A stretch of 64,000 nt of DNA, taken from NCBI GenBank assembly GCA_030674875.1, contig JASXSU010000001.1, positions 882,001 through 946,000 on the forward strand, read 5' to 3'. Below the pieces are notes generated by a model. It worked only from the letters and a program-made list of their open reading frames with translations. It did not search any database and had not been told where the DNA came from. The DNA is from Candidatus Endonucleibacter sp. (ex Gigantidas childressi) (lineage in GTDB: Bacteria; Pseudomonadota; Gammaproteobacteria; Pseudomonadales; Endozoicomonadaceae). The position numbers were made by a program, and so were the translations under genes. Shown piece by piece: positions 9,324 to 19,321 of the stretch; position 1 is the stretch's first letter, and each line of letters starts with the position of its first letter.

Positions 9324-10655
9324 TTGTTTTTTGAGCGCCATGAAGGGGGAGAAATAGCGATTCTTGTTCACCTTGAGCTAAGATCTGAAAGTGAGCGAGA
9401 AGACTCTCAGGAGTTTATTGAGCTGGTAAGCTCAGCAAATGTTTCATCTGCTGCCTTCATTACAGCAAAGATCCACCATCCAAGCCCTAGGTTCTTTGTG
9501 GGGGTGGGTAAGGTTGAAGAAATCAGAGAGCTTGTTGTGCTCCATGATGCTGATGTTGTGTTGTTTAATCATACTTTATCACCACGACAAGAGCGCAATC
9601 TAGAAAAGGAGCTAAAAGCAAGGGTTGTTGACAGGACAGGATTAATTCTTGATATCTTCGCCCAGAGAGCTCGAACGTTTGAAGGAAAGTTACAGGTTGA
9701 GCTAGCTCAACTGCAGCACATGAGCACTCGCCTAATTAGAGGCTGGACTCACCTTGAGCGCCAAAAAGGTGGCATTGGCCTGAGGGGGCCAGGTGAAACT
9801 CAGCTTGAGACGGATAGACGACTGCTTAGGGTGCGAATAAAAAGCATTGCCCAGAAGCTTGATAAAGTGCGCCGACAACGCGACCAAGGCCGACGCGCAA
9901 GGAAACGTGCAGAATTACCGCAAGTATCTATTGTGGGGTATACCAATGCGGGAAAATCAACGCTATTTAATGCCTTCACTGATTCTGATGTGTATGTTGC
10001 AGATCAGCTTTTTGCAACATTAGACCCCACGTTAAGGAAATTTGATTTTCAGGATGTTGGTCCTACGATCGTAGCGGATACGGTTGGCTTTATAAGACAC
10101 TTGCCTCACAAACTAATTGATGCGTTCAGGGCCACTCTTGAAGAAGCAAGCCAAGCAGACTTGCTACTGCATATCGTTGATAGTCACAACCCAGAAAGGC
10201 TGGATAATATTGAGCAGGTTCATCTTGTATTGCGTGAGATTGGTGCTCTAGACATTCCCATACTGGAGGTTTTTAATAAAATTGATTTGCTTGAAAGCGT
10301 TGGCCCTAAAATTCAACGTGATGACAATGGAAAGCCTGTTAGGATATGGTTGTCAGCTGTTTCCGGAGAGGGGCTGGATCTGTTGCAGCAAGCAGTTTCT
10401 CAATTATTGATGCAAGATATGGCTGAGGGGCGTCTGTTTCTAGAGCAAGATCAAGGAAAAGTTCGCGCAAGATTATATGAACTGGGCGCTATCCAGAAAG
10501 AATTCTCCGATGAAAATGGGCTGCTGATTCTGAATATTCGTCTTCCTCGCTTGGCTTTTAATCGTATTGCCAAGCAAGAGGGACTCTCCTCTAATAGCTT
10601 TATACCCATTATCTCTGAAGGAGGGAGTAAACAACAAACGAGCAAATACCTATGA
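9324..10655 (+). CDS. hflX: HflX, ribosome-associated GTPase
   Basis: GTPase that splits stalled or heat-damaged 70S ribosomes. Visible: the HflX N-terminal domain (VGVGKVEEI, LSPRQERNLE), the Gly-rich segment GGIGLRGPGETQLE (about 149-162), and the G domain with G1 GYTNAGKST, G3 DTVGF and G4 NKID. The start is a TTG at 9324 (FFERHEGG, as in MFDRYDAG of E. coli) chosen because an AGGAG site lies 7 bases upstream and no in-frame ATG is nearby. 443 residues. The last ~17 residues (IPIISEGGSKQQTSKYL) are encoded by a palindromic element that begins at 10603, so the natural C-terminus has been replaced. Confidence 0.96.
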   Translation: MFFERHEGGEIAILVHLELRSESEREDSQEFIELVSSANVSSAAFITAKIHHPSPRFFVGVGKVEEIRELVVLHDADVVLFNHTLSPRQERNLEKELKARVVDRTGLILDIFAQRARTFEGKLQVELAQLQHMSTRLIRGWTHLERQKGGIGLRGPGETQLETDRRLLRVRIKSIAQKLDKVRRQRDQGRRARKRAELPQVSIVGYTNAGKSTLFNAFTDSDVYVADQLFATLDPTLRKFDFQDVGPTIVADTVGFIRHLPHKLIDAFRATLEEASQADLLLHIVDSHNPERLDNIEQVHLVLREIGALDIPILEVFNKIDLLESVGPKIQRDDNGKPVRIWLSAVSGEGLDLLQQAVSQLLMQDMAEGRLFLEQDQGKVRARLYELGAIQKEFSDENGLLILNIRLPRLAFNRIAKQEGLSSNSFIPIISEGGSKQQTSKYL

Positions 10656-10723
10656 GCCTATGCGTAATAGGTGATTAGGGTGAGTGAAATCGGTCAACAC
10701 CTATAACTTCAAAGAAGAATGTA
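10603..10723. repeat. Palindromic element forming the hflX 3' end
   Basis: Begins TACCCATTATCTCTGAAGG directly after a TA inside the last codons of hflX and ends near ACTTCAAAGAAGAATGTA followed by TA. The core ATGAGCCTATGCGTAATAGG matches the family. hflX translation enters the element and stops within it. Confidence 0.75.
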
Positions 10724-10812
10724 TAGGAATAACCTCCTTTACAGCAAAAAAACGTCAAAAAAAACCACCATCACCAATCCAAGATCTAATGCATTATCAG
10801 TGAATATCCCAG

Positions 10813-11696
10813 TCATTTATTATTACTCTGGTTTCTCCTACGTGATGATTTATTAGGTCGTCTAAGCGGCTCTATATCTTCTACCACGGTCAATTTGGCT
10901 GAAGGAATATTGGCTATATGAGATTTATTTTTAGATGGATTTAACCATGATGACACGTCATAAAGCGCTTGATATTGTTTTTTGTGTGGGTATAAATCAG
11001 AACAAAAATGACCCCAGGTACTGGCAAGTGATCCTAGTTTAATTCTAATATTCTGATCTCGTTCAGAAAGTTTTTTTGTATTTCTCTTTTCTTTATATCA
11101 CGGACACTAGTTACAGTGTCAGTGACAACAATAGGTATGCCAAACAACCTGAACCCATTTATTAAAGCGTTATCAAATGACACTCTAAAACTCCTTTTTG
11201 TATTTTTATCCAAATTATATTTAAGCATCTTATAATAATACCAAGCCTTATACTGCTCTAGTTGAATTCTTGTGGCAATAGGTGTTTTTTTATCCTCAGT
11301 ATCAATTGCGCGTTGCATTGACTCAATGGCAGAATATGCTCTGTCAAAATTAATATCACTTCCATACCCATCTACATCTTCCATTGCAGCATTATATTGT
11401 GCTATAGCTTTAGGTAGTGATACATACGTCTTATGTTTAACTTCTTCATTATTAAAATCCAGATGCATCTTTAGTGACTTGTTGTTTTACAGTATCTGGA
11501 TTTGATTGAATCAAACCCAGACAATCTTTTGTATTTATAACATCCATGCTCTTTATACTACAACTCTCCGGCAATGATGAGACAGGGGGAGGGGAAGCAC
11601 ATTGCTTTCAACTTCCGTAGATTTCTTCTCTGCTTGCACAGGATCCACATCATTCGGATCAATGAAGCTTGCAGCTGAGCAATTTGATATATTCAT
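10813..11696 (-). pseudogene. Helical-repeat orphan, unit 1 (deleted, frameshifted)
   Basis: A decayed relative of the 1032- and 1026-residue genes at 15369-18467 and 21661-24741. It keeps the start (MNISNCSAASFIDPNDVD, with a GGGAG ribosome site) and the segment VINTKDCLGL, then jumps to the C-terminal part (EVKHKTYVSLPKAIAQYNAA, about residue 830 of the intact copies), and ends with the shared tail SKLTVVEDIEPLRRPNKSS (approximate). At least ~750 codons of the middle are missing, the junction changes frame, and another frameshift lies near 11040. The remnant shows that the locus has existed at least three times. Confidence 0.85.
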
Positions 11697-11789
11697 TACA
11701 TACTCCCTTTTTACAAGAACAACATCAGAGTAAATAATATTAAATATTAGCAACTCATAACAAATAAACGCCATCATTTACTTATCAGT

Positions 11790-11990
11790 TTCATTTAAAA
11801 CTACCGACTATGGTTGTTATGAACATATTAAAACATGACAATTAAGTCATGATGTATTGATCAACTTCAACTAGGTGGTTATATATTAGGGTAGTAATAT
11901 ATGAAAAAGTTCCATCATGTTAGTATCCCTTGATGTATTAGTTAGTATCACTATCTAAATTGCCAACATAGAGCCTACGAGTAGCAAGTG
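11790..11990. repeat. Long intergenic repeat R, unit 1
   Basis: Sequence around TGATCAACTTCAACTAGGTGG, GGGTAGTAATATATGAAAAAG and CCTTGATGTATTAG recurs at 18660-18995, 24930-25245 and 31690-32015. It lies between the large gene (minus strand) and pssA (plus strand), where divergent promoters are expected. Ends in a partial palindromic-element core (GCCTACGAGTAG). Confidence 0.7.
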
Positions 11991-12809
11991 CTTGAGGTGA
12001 GCGAGCAGCCAACACCCGTAGCCTTCAAGGGTAATGAGTATAATCTTCTTTGTTTTGATTACAGTTATTATCGTATATACTCACCTTCATTAGTAACTGG
12101 TATAAAATCAGACTACTTGTTCGTACAAAGTTTATTTTTAATTTATGAAGAGTTAGCTGTTGAAGTTGATATAGAACTCAAAACAGATGAAGGTATTGAT
12201 GCATCTACCACCACAAAAGAGTGGTCATTATCATATGACCGGAAAATGAAAAGAATTGATGACACTAACTATAGCTATGATAATAACATACCGATTCATG
12301 TTTCACTAGTAGATTGCGCTCGTGGCGGCTCGATATTATCAACATATGATAGTATGTTACAATCAGTTAGTGATTTAATAAAAACACAGTCAGACCAAAA
12401 GCAAATAAAGGGGGATAACTTGACGGAATTAAAAGAAATGCAGGGTCAGCTTATTAATAAGCTAACCGAACAACTTAAAGCATCAGACTCAGTAAATAAG
12501 AAGTTTATTATTGCTGGGGCAGTACTTGATGCTCAGAATAAGAAAGTGCGTCTAGATGCTGACACTATGAAGACTTATGATAGCATCGAATTGGTTAACG
12601 CGTATATCGCTGGATCAATGGATTCTGAAGCAGCAATTAAATCTGAGAATGAAGCTGACGAGAAAAAGAAAGAAGAGTATGGCTTTATACAGAAGACATA
12701 TTTCAAAGTGAAATATTTTTTTAATACCTTGATGCAAGTTCTTATACGGGGAATGCAGAAGGTCAGCCTAAATATAGCTAGCCTGTGGGTGATGGACTTT
12801 TTCCTATAG
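11988..12809 (+). CDS. Chimeric open frame, doubtful orphan
   Basis: A 273-codon frame whose start lies in a palindromic-element remnant (GSEQPTPVAFKGNEY-type reading) and whose end reads the pssA region out of frame. The segment at about 12150-12690 (IELKTDEGIDASTTTKEWSL, and a helical YDSMLQSVSDLIKTQSDQKQ stretch) is absent from units A and B, which are otherwise collinear here. It might be a remnant of a helical cytoplasmic protein or C-terminal piece of an effector. No clear ribosome site at the listed start. I would not rely on it as a functional gene. Confidence 0.3.
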   Translation: MLEVSEQPTPVAFKGNEYNLLCFDYSYYRIYSPSLVTGIKSDYLFVQSLFLIYEELAVEVDIELKTDEGIDASTTTKEWSLSYDRKMKRIDDTNYSYDNNIPIHVSLVDCARGGSILSTYDSMLQSVSDLIKTQSDQKQIKGDNLTELKEMQGQLINKLTEQLKASDSVNKKFIIAGAVLDAQNKKVRLDADTMKTYDSIELVNAYIAGSMDSEAAIKSENEADEKKKEEYGFIQKTYFKVKYFFNTLMQVLIRGMQKVSLNIASLWVMDFFL

Positions 12810-12930
12810 GCGAGCACGCGGAAGAAATGGACGAAGGTGGAAATACATTAAAAAGAAAAGGTATATACTTACTACCGAATTTAGTTACAACCGGCAATCT
12901 ATTTTTGGCACTAATTATACATGGCTTGTG
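12745..12930 (+). pseudogene. pssA fragment, unit 1
   Basis: Reads NAEGQPKYS (stop) PVGDGLFPIGEHAEE, then [18 protein letters not shown], matching the first ~60 residues of the PssA copies in units A and B. It then breaks off next to the 721-codon gene on the other strand. The rest of pssA is missing here. Confidence 0.8.
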
Positions 12931-12938
12931 AGTTTTCC

Positions 12939-15104
12939 CTAGGATGCCTTTAGTGATTCTATTTCAATATTTTTTATTGTGCCATGGCTCAACATTTTAA
13001 CAACCAAAGCATTTAACGCGATTAAAGGCATTCTTCCTGACTGAGACCCAAGTTGACAGCTACCTCTTTTAGTCTTTGATTTTGACGCATCCACAAAGCC
13101 GTCGTCTGTCAAACAATCACTTTGTAATTCCGTTAATATACATCCCTGCATTTCTTGGGGGAGATGAGGGTACACTTTTCGATTAATATCACCTTTCCTC
13201 AAATCATCAACATATGTAGTGTTTTTTGCTAGCCAATAACTAATTTCCCGACAGCACTGATTTAACAAATCATGATCTTGCATAAGTCTGTTGCAATTAC
13301 TTTTACTTAATGGAAAAGCGTTGCTAAATAAATCAGTTAAAAGTCCACTTATATCTTTTTTTATTTGTTCAATATTTTCTTTTGAGTTATGATCAAACAT
13401 TGAATTAAATCTTCGTGCATATAATAAACATATACCTTGCGCTGCTTTTGATATCTCTTCATATCTAATTTTATTGCAATGATCAATACTATCTAAACTT
13501 GAGGCATTTCTGAGAAAGCGGCCAAAATAACAATCACTCTTTTCTTCTGGTATGGTAATGTCTACTTTATCTCGCATCCCCATTTTAGGGCCACCTATAT
13601 TTGGGTAGTTTGTTGCTTGTCCATTCCAATTCTCAATTGAACCTTCACACATTCTCTCAAAAAAAGGAGATAACATATTATGCATTCTATTACGCTCAGT
13701 ATCATGAAAAGCTGATAAGCAAGAAGGGGGGAGTAACCCATATTTCCACAGCTTACCATAATCTGCAGCATATTTTGATAAAGATGTGATTACAGACAAA
13801 TCATCTGCAACATCATAAACATATTCTTCATAGGGAATGTCAATGGGGGTGGTAAACTCCATTGCAAGGCATGGATGTTGGCTGACTTTTTCAGTAAAAA
13901 TTTTATTACTACTGCATGTATAGGATTCGGATACAGCAGAATCATAAAGGTCGTAAGGTGCCATTATGCGCATGATTTTTTTTGGTGTAGGCATTAAACT
14001 CCTCAGCCCTAATTCAGAGCTTAGTTTACGAATATGTTTCAGCCTTTCATAACCTTTTTTGAAATTTATATCACTTTCCCTTCTGCTCTGTATTTTTAAA
14101 TATCTATTTTCAACAGATTTACTTATTAATGTTCGTCCAAAAACATTTGACCAACTAGAAACCCATTTCTGATTACCTTCTTGAGAACACTCTACACTTT
14201 CATTTGTTCCATCACACTGTGCAAATTCATTTTTTATTTTTCCATTCGTGTCAGGAAGTATCTTTGGAAGTCCGCATAACAATACGTTCCATGCGCAGTG
14301 CTCATTCAGCAACATATTTAGGGGGTAATGATTTTGCATGAATAACCGTTTACTGATTCCTTCATTATTGAGCCAATGTTTAAATAGTTTAACAACCAAT
14401 TCTTTTGGTGCTTCTGCAATTATAGCTTCTAAAATATTCTGCTTCATGAAAGCATGCCTACCTTTATAGATATTAAGGTTTTCCATATTACCATGCCAGT
14501 TAGGATCAAAACCTTTACGATTGCTTCTATCAACATCCGTAGCTAATCTGCATAATTCAGGCTGCATGCTTTTTTGCCAGCCAGGAACATTTTCAATAAT
14601 AGACTCGTTTTTCATGTCTTCAATAAAATCCAGTTTGACAAGCCAACTCATGAACTGTTCAAAGTTTTTTTCATTTCTAATATCACCAACAGATCTAAGA
14701 TGATTGATAATAGACAAGTAAACCTCATGCTCATCATTGATCTGATTAACACCATCTAGACCAAGCTCTTTAGCTGAATAATTATCTATCTTCATTCCAG
14801 AAAAACAAAATCTAATAAATACGCCAAACCATGCAAGATTTTTAGGTATGTCTGCTAAAATTGTTGGATCTACCTGTAGATTTTTTCTGACGCATAACTC
14901 TATTAATTCAGATGCAATATCAAGCAACTCTTTTTTTAAGTTTAATATATTATGCGCAGGGCAATTTATTCTTACATCGTTGTCTAGCAATAACTTAGAC
15001 CAAGCATCTTTTACTTCCGATGCCATATTACCCATAGTTACTGAAGATGAGTACTGTGCTATTGCTATAGCATTAAAATTGTTATATATCATATCTGCCC
15101 CCAT
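12939..15104 (-). CDS. 721-residue orphan, probably host-interaction protein
   Basis: Long intact frame with no domain I recognise. No signal peptide or membrane segment; Cys residues are scattered through the sequence and the composition suggests a helical cytoplasmic protein. The first ATG (15104) has no ribosome site; the ATG four codons later (MIYNNFNAI) has GGGGGCAG just upstream and may be the real start. It lies where the rest of unit-1 pssA should be, so it has replaced or interrupted that copy. Low GC, like the neighbouring large orphans. A secreted effector is possible from context alone; no motif supports a specific activity. Confidence 0.65.
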   Translation of the reverse strand: MGADMIYNNFNAIAIAQYSSSVTMGNMASEVKDAWSKLLLDNDVRINCPAHNILNLKKELLDIASELIELCVRKNLQVDPTILADIPKNLAWFGVFIRFCFSGMKIDNYSAKELGLDGVNQINDEHEVYLSIINHLRSVGDIRNEKNFEQFMSWLVKLDFIEDMKNESIIENVPGWQKSMQPELCRLATDVDRSNRKGFDPNWHGNMENLNIYKGRHAFMKQNILEAIIAEAPKELVVKLFKHWLNNEGISKRLFMQNHYPLNMLLNEHCAWNVLLCGLPKILPDTNGKIKNEFAQCDGTNESVECSQEGNQKWVSSWSNVFGRTLISKSVENRYLKIQSRRESDINFKKGYERLKHIRKLSSELGLRSLMPTPKKIMRIMAPYDLYDSAVSESYTCSSNKIFTEKVSQHPCLAMEFTTPIDIPYEEYVYDVADDLSVITSLSKYAADYGKLWKYGLLPPSCLSAFHDTERNRMHNMLSPFFERMCEGSIENWNGQATNYPNIGGPKMGMRDKVDITIPEEKSDCYFGRFLRNASSLDSIDHCNKIRYEEISKAAQGICLLYARRFNSMFDHNSKENIEQIKKDISGLLTDLFSNAFPLSKSNCNRLMQDHDLLNQCCREISYWLAKNTTYVDDLRKGDINRKVYPHLPQEMQGCILTELQSDCLTDDGFVDASKSKTKRGSCQLGSQSGRMPLIALNALVVKMLSHGTIKNIEIESLKAS

Positions 15105-15368
15105 AAATAATTATATAAAATGCACATATTTCTCCACATATAATTTTGACAATTAAATATACATTATGTTTCATTATTTATATGTGCAACCAAAATCAGG
15201 AGAGTTGGTTTTTATTTTTAGAAGACGGCAAACCCCTTATTCGTGATGAGTTTGGGTAAAAGAGCAGTCCGGAGCCACGCACCTTCAAGAGCATTGGATC
15301 TAACCCATGAAGACCAAATTATACCATAACCAATCTAAGACCTACTGCATTACCAATGAATCTTCCAG

Positions 15369-18300
15369 TCATTTATTCTTAGTCTTGTTTCTCCTACGTG
15401 ATGATTTATTAGGTAGTCTAAGTGGCTCTATATCTTCTACCACAGTCAATTTAGCTGAAGGAATATTGGCTAGATGAGATCTATTTTTAGATGGATTTAA
15501 CCATGACGACAAGTCATAAAGCGCTTGATGTTCATTTCTGTGTGGATATAAATCAGAACAAAAATGCCCCCAGGTACTAGCAAGTGAGCCTAGTTGAATT
15601 CTAACATCCTGACACAGTTCATGAAGTCTTTTTTGTATTTCGCTTTTCTTTATATCACTCACACTGGTTACAGTGTCAGTGACAATAATAGTTATGCCTA
15701 ACAATCCGAACCCATTTATTAAAGCGTTATAAAATAACATTCTAAAACTCCTTTTCTCATTTTCATCAAACTTATATTGATCACTATATTTAAGCAGCTT
15801 ATAATAATACCAAGCCTTATACTGCTCTACTTGAATTCTTGTGGCAACAGGTATTCTTTTATCAGTCTTAACTGCGTATTGCATTGACCGAATGGCAGAA
15901 TATGCTCTATCAAAATCGATATCACTTCCATATCCATCTACATCTTCCATTGCAGCATTATATTGTGCTATAGCTTTAGGTAGCGGTATATACGCCTCAT
16001 GTTTAACTTCTCCACTATCAAGCTCAGGAGGACCATCAAATTCTATAGGTTCTTCAGATTCTAGCTCACACGCTTGGGATGGCAACGGCTCAAAGAGTTC
16101 ATCGTGATCATCAGCAACAGAGGCAGAACAATTCTCCAAATCCATTGAAGATAATGATTTGCATAAAGAATAACTAGAGGTGACATCAGTACACTTCAAA
16201 GTGCTCTTTTGACTTTGCTTATCACGTTTCCTTATTGCCATTCTGACACTGTTTTGATTCCGCAAGAACATATCAGCTCTTTCTGCAGCATATTCTATAC
16301 CCTTACTACCAGCACTCTTATAGTGTTTAATTATTTCATCTTGTTTTTCTCTAAATTCATCACCGTTTAAACATCTAGACTGAAGCTCTTTCACGTACCC
16401 TAACCAATGCTCCACAACAGCACTATTATTGTTATTAATAAATGTCTGCAAAAAATGAACGGCATCTTCTTCTTTATCACTCTCAATCAAGGATACAGCT
16501 TTAACAATAATATAATGCTCAGAAGGTGATGTGTTGCTCTGAATAGTAGACGATGCCGTATCAGCATAATCTAAGCCACCTTCTTCTTCCGTAGTGCTTA
16601 CAGGAATAGCACTCAAATCAGTTGTCGTATTAAATTCATTGGCACATGCATGTTCACACATATGTACATAGAAATCGGCTTTTTCATGATTAACTCCCTC
16701 CTGACAAAGACCATAACGTGCAGCCAAGCTTTGCCTTGCCCATTCTTGGCTAGGAACCGTGCCAGTCAACCATTCAGGAGGGTTCGCTAGCCACTCAGTT
16801 TCTTTATTTGTAACATCAGTACACCCTTGCGCCAAATCATTTATGATGCGTAATGTTTTAAGAATTTCAGATTTATTATCTGTATCACTACCTTTCCGCT
16901 TTTTCTTAACAGTCTGCGTCCACTCGATATAATTAACTATAAAATCATAACTATATGCCAGAAATACACGCATATCATCCAGTGCAGAAGGATTAAAATC
17001 AAAGAATTGACTTATAATATCTTCAGGAATATCCATTTCAATCAGCTTCTCTTTCATTTTGGCAATTAAATCTCCACACTGCCTTAACTCAGCGGCGGAC
17101 ATAAGGTGGCTATTAAATATACCATAAAGCTCTTGCCACTGAGCGCGACCATAATCAGAGGCAGGATAAATCTTTGCCATTAGCTGCGCTAACAGCGGAT
17201 CATCAAATATGTCTTTCTCTCCCATGCTATTAAGAGCTGATACCACACCTTCACCGACATATCCGAATGTTTTTGCTATGTTGGCAATCATCTTAAAACA
17301 ATAGTCTCTGGATTTTGGAAAATCTTCCGCGTGCATAGTCCTCACCTTAAAATAATTCCAGATGTGCTTTATTGTATCTTGTATATCACTCTGCCTGTCT
17401 GAGAGACTTCTTGGCTTGTTCTTTGCCTCCCATCTCTTCACTTCATCATGAATTAATCTTAACCTTTTAAATGCCTTAGCAGGATTGCTCTTATGCTTAT
17501 ATTCATTGCAAAGTCCCATTTCGATAATTGCGCTATTCCAGATAGCCTGCGGACAGTCGCCATCTGCACTCTCATTCAACTTAATTAAAGCACCATCAAA
17601 ACAACCATCAGCATGACACAAATAACACTCATACAATAATATCCTGCTTTTTTCTGCCAATATATTTTTTATTTGGTACTTATCAATAAAGTTAGTAGCA
17701 GAATAGAGACTGTTTAGAGCATAATCAAAATCTCCTCGGCCTAAAAAATAATAAAAACTACGATAATAAGAGCAGCAAACATGATCCTTTATATAAGATT
17801 CAAGTCTTTTCATATATACCTTCATCCTAGGTCTAAATATCTCATCTCTATAATTTCTACTAAGACTTATCATCCCATCTAAGTTTTCTTCAGACAGATA
17901 TAAAACAACCTCACCCCTAAGCGACTTATACATCTTGCGCTCACTAGGCGATGAGTCAAAAACCAAGGCTATCAGAACTTTTACAATAATCTCTGGCATC
18001 TTTCTTATCTTCTCTTTATTTCCCGTGCGAAAAACAGCCAAGTTTTTTTTCATAACGCCTTGTACATCATCCATCAATTCTTCCAAAATATTAAAGTTGC
18101 GATAAAAATAATTTACATCCATAGTGTAAGTTGGCCAGTAAACTTCAAACCAATCCATAGTAGTAAATATGCTTTCATCACCGTATGGAATGATAGGTAG
18201 TACAGATTCATCTTTAACAGCTTGCTTTTTTACCGCTTCTGGATTTGATTGAATAAAACCCGAATAATCTTTTGTACTTATAACATCTCTGCTCTTTATA

Positions 18301-18467
18301 TCGCGACTCTCTGGCAATGAATAGCCAAGATAAGGTGCAGAGCACTTGGGAAGCACATTACTTTCAACTTCCGTAGATTGCTTCTCTGTTGACATAGCAA
18401 CCATATCATTAGAATCACTTAAACTTGCAGTTCCTAAATTTGCAGCTGCGCAATTTGATATATTCAT
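15369..18467 (-). CDS. Helical-repeat orphan, copy A (1032 aa)
   Basis: Cytoplasmic-type protein with no signal peptide; the Ser/Asn/Ala-rich start MNISNCAAANLGTASLSDSN has the look of a type III secretion signal, but that is inference. Residues about 230-330 contain TPR/Sel1-like helical pairs (YALNSLYSATNFIDKY, NESADGDCPQAIWNSA), and HYKSAGSKGIEYAAERADMF near 700 is similar. The ribosome site is GGGAAT 7 bases before the ATG. Compared with copy B, residues 1-43 and about 640-1032 are nearly identical, while about 44-640 agree at only roughly 60 percent by eye. The C-terminus is basic (RLPNKSSRRRNKTKNK). No enzyme motif seen. Confidence 0.8.
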   Translation of the reverse strand: MNISNCAAANLGTASLSDSNDMVAMSTEKQSTEVESNVLPKCSAPYLGYSLPESRDIKSRDVISTKDYSGFIQSNPEAVKKQAVKDESVLPIIPYGDESIFTTMDWFEVYWPTYTMDVNYFYRNFNILEELMDDVQGVMKKNLAVFRTGNKEKIRKMPEIIVKVLIALVFDSSPSERKMYKSLRGEVVLYLSEENLDGMISLSRNYRDEIFRPRMKVYMKRLESYIKDHVCCSYYRSFYYFLGRGDFDYALNSLYSATNFIDKYQIKNILAEKSRILLYECYLCHADGCFDGALIKLNESADGDCPQAIWNSAIIEMGLCNEYKHKSNPAKAFKRLRLIHDEVKRWEAKNKPRSLSDRQSDIQDTIKHIWNYFKVRTMHAEDFPKSRDYCFKMIANIAKTFGYVGEGVVSALNSMGEKDIFDDPLLAQLMAKIYPASDYGRAQWQELYGIFNSHLMSAAELRQCGDLIAKMKEKLIEMDIPEDIISQFFDFNPSALDDMRVFLAYSYDFIVNYIEWTQTVKKKRKGSDTDNKSEILKTLRIINDLAQGCTDVTNKETEWLANPPEWLTGTVPSQEWARQSLAARYGLCQEGVNHEKADFYVHMCEHACANEFNTTTDLSAIPVSTTEEEGGLDYADTASSTIQSNTSPSEHYIIVKAVSLIESDKEEDAVHFLQTFINNNNSAVVEHWLGYVKELQSRCLNGDEFREKQDEIIKHYKSAGSKGIEYAAERADMFLRNQNSVRMAIRKRDKQSQKSTLKCTDVTSSYSLCKSLSSMDLENCSASVADDHDELFEPLPSQACELESEEPIEFDGPPELDSGEVKHEAYIPLPKAIAQYNAAMEDVDGYGSDIDFDRAYSAIRSMQYAVKTDKRIPVATRIQVEQYKAWYYYKLLKYSDQYKFDENEKRSFRMLFYNALINGFGLLGITIIVTDTVTSVSDIKKSEIQKRLHELCQDVRIQLGSLASTWGHFCSDLYPHRNEHQALYDLSSWLNPSKNRSHLANIPSAKLTVVEDIEPLRLPNKSSRRRNKTKNK

Positions 18468-19321
18468 TATCTATTCCCTTTTTACAACAACAACAACAAC
18501 ATCAGAGTCACTAATATTAAATATTAGTGACTCTGAATTAATAATAAACAAACGCTATCTTTTATTTATTATTCTCATTTCATCAGCCTAATAGTAATTC
18601 TTAAAAAACAGGATCTACCAGCACTATTTAGAGATACTTGGTTATTTACTACTCGCATTCACTCCAGCCACTAACTGCTCGTAAGTCCACAAAGCGTCGA
18701 TAGCTTGTCGCCTACCTATATTTCGCCTCTTAATGAGCAACAGTCATAGTCACGAGCTCATGTTCATCTAAAGCTGCCTACTAGGCTTATTAAAGCAACA
18801 CCACTTCAATATTAGAATATGGCAATTAAGTACTGACGAATTGATCAATTTCTATTAGGTGTTATATATTAGGGTAGTAATATATGAAAAAGTTTCACCA
18901 TGTTAGTGTCCCTTGATGAATTGGTTAGTATTACTACCTAAATTGCCAGCATAGAGCCTACGAATAGTCGGTAATTGGAGTAAGCAAGATCAGCCCAGAA
19001 CCACGCACTTTCAAGGCATTATAATACATGAATATCAAATTATCACTGAATGTGGAAGGTATTGCTCGCATTTATTATTAAAATACCGTCAAACTATTCG
19101 ATGAGCTAACTCTAAGCTTGCATGGCATCCGCACGTATTTATTGTTCGCCATATTTCATGCAACCTTCTTTGTTTTGATTATTATCGTATACTCATCTTC
19201 ATTCGTAACTGGTATAGAATCAGATTACTTGTTCGTACAAAGGTGATTTTGAATTTGTTTTATACCGAAGCCATATTTCATGGTAAAATATTTTTTTAAA
19301 TACCTTGGAGCAAATTCTTAT
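18468..19321. repeat. Divergent intergenic region with repeat R, unit A
   Basis: 854 bases without a gene between the large gene and pssA. It starts with the AAC repeat and an inverted repeat (AGTCACTAATATT / AATATTAGTGACT at about 18506-18534) that is probably a terminator-like or operator hairpin just upstream of the large gene. Repeat R follows at 18660-18995, then a remnant of a palindromic-element core. Nearly identical in unit B. Confidence 0.7.

Noticed and set aside
15841-16107. Plus-strand frames of 88 codons inside the large genes (also 22133-22399)
   Set aside because: They occur in both copies only because the opposite strand is conserved; no ribosome site.
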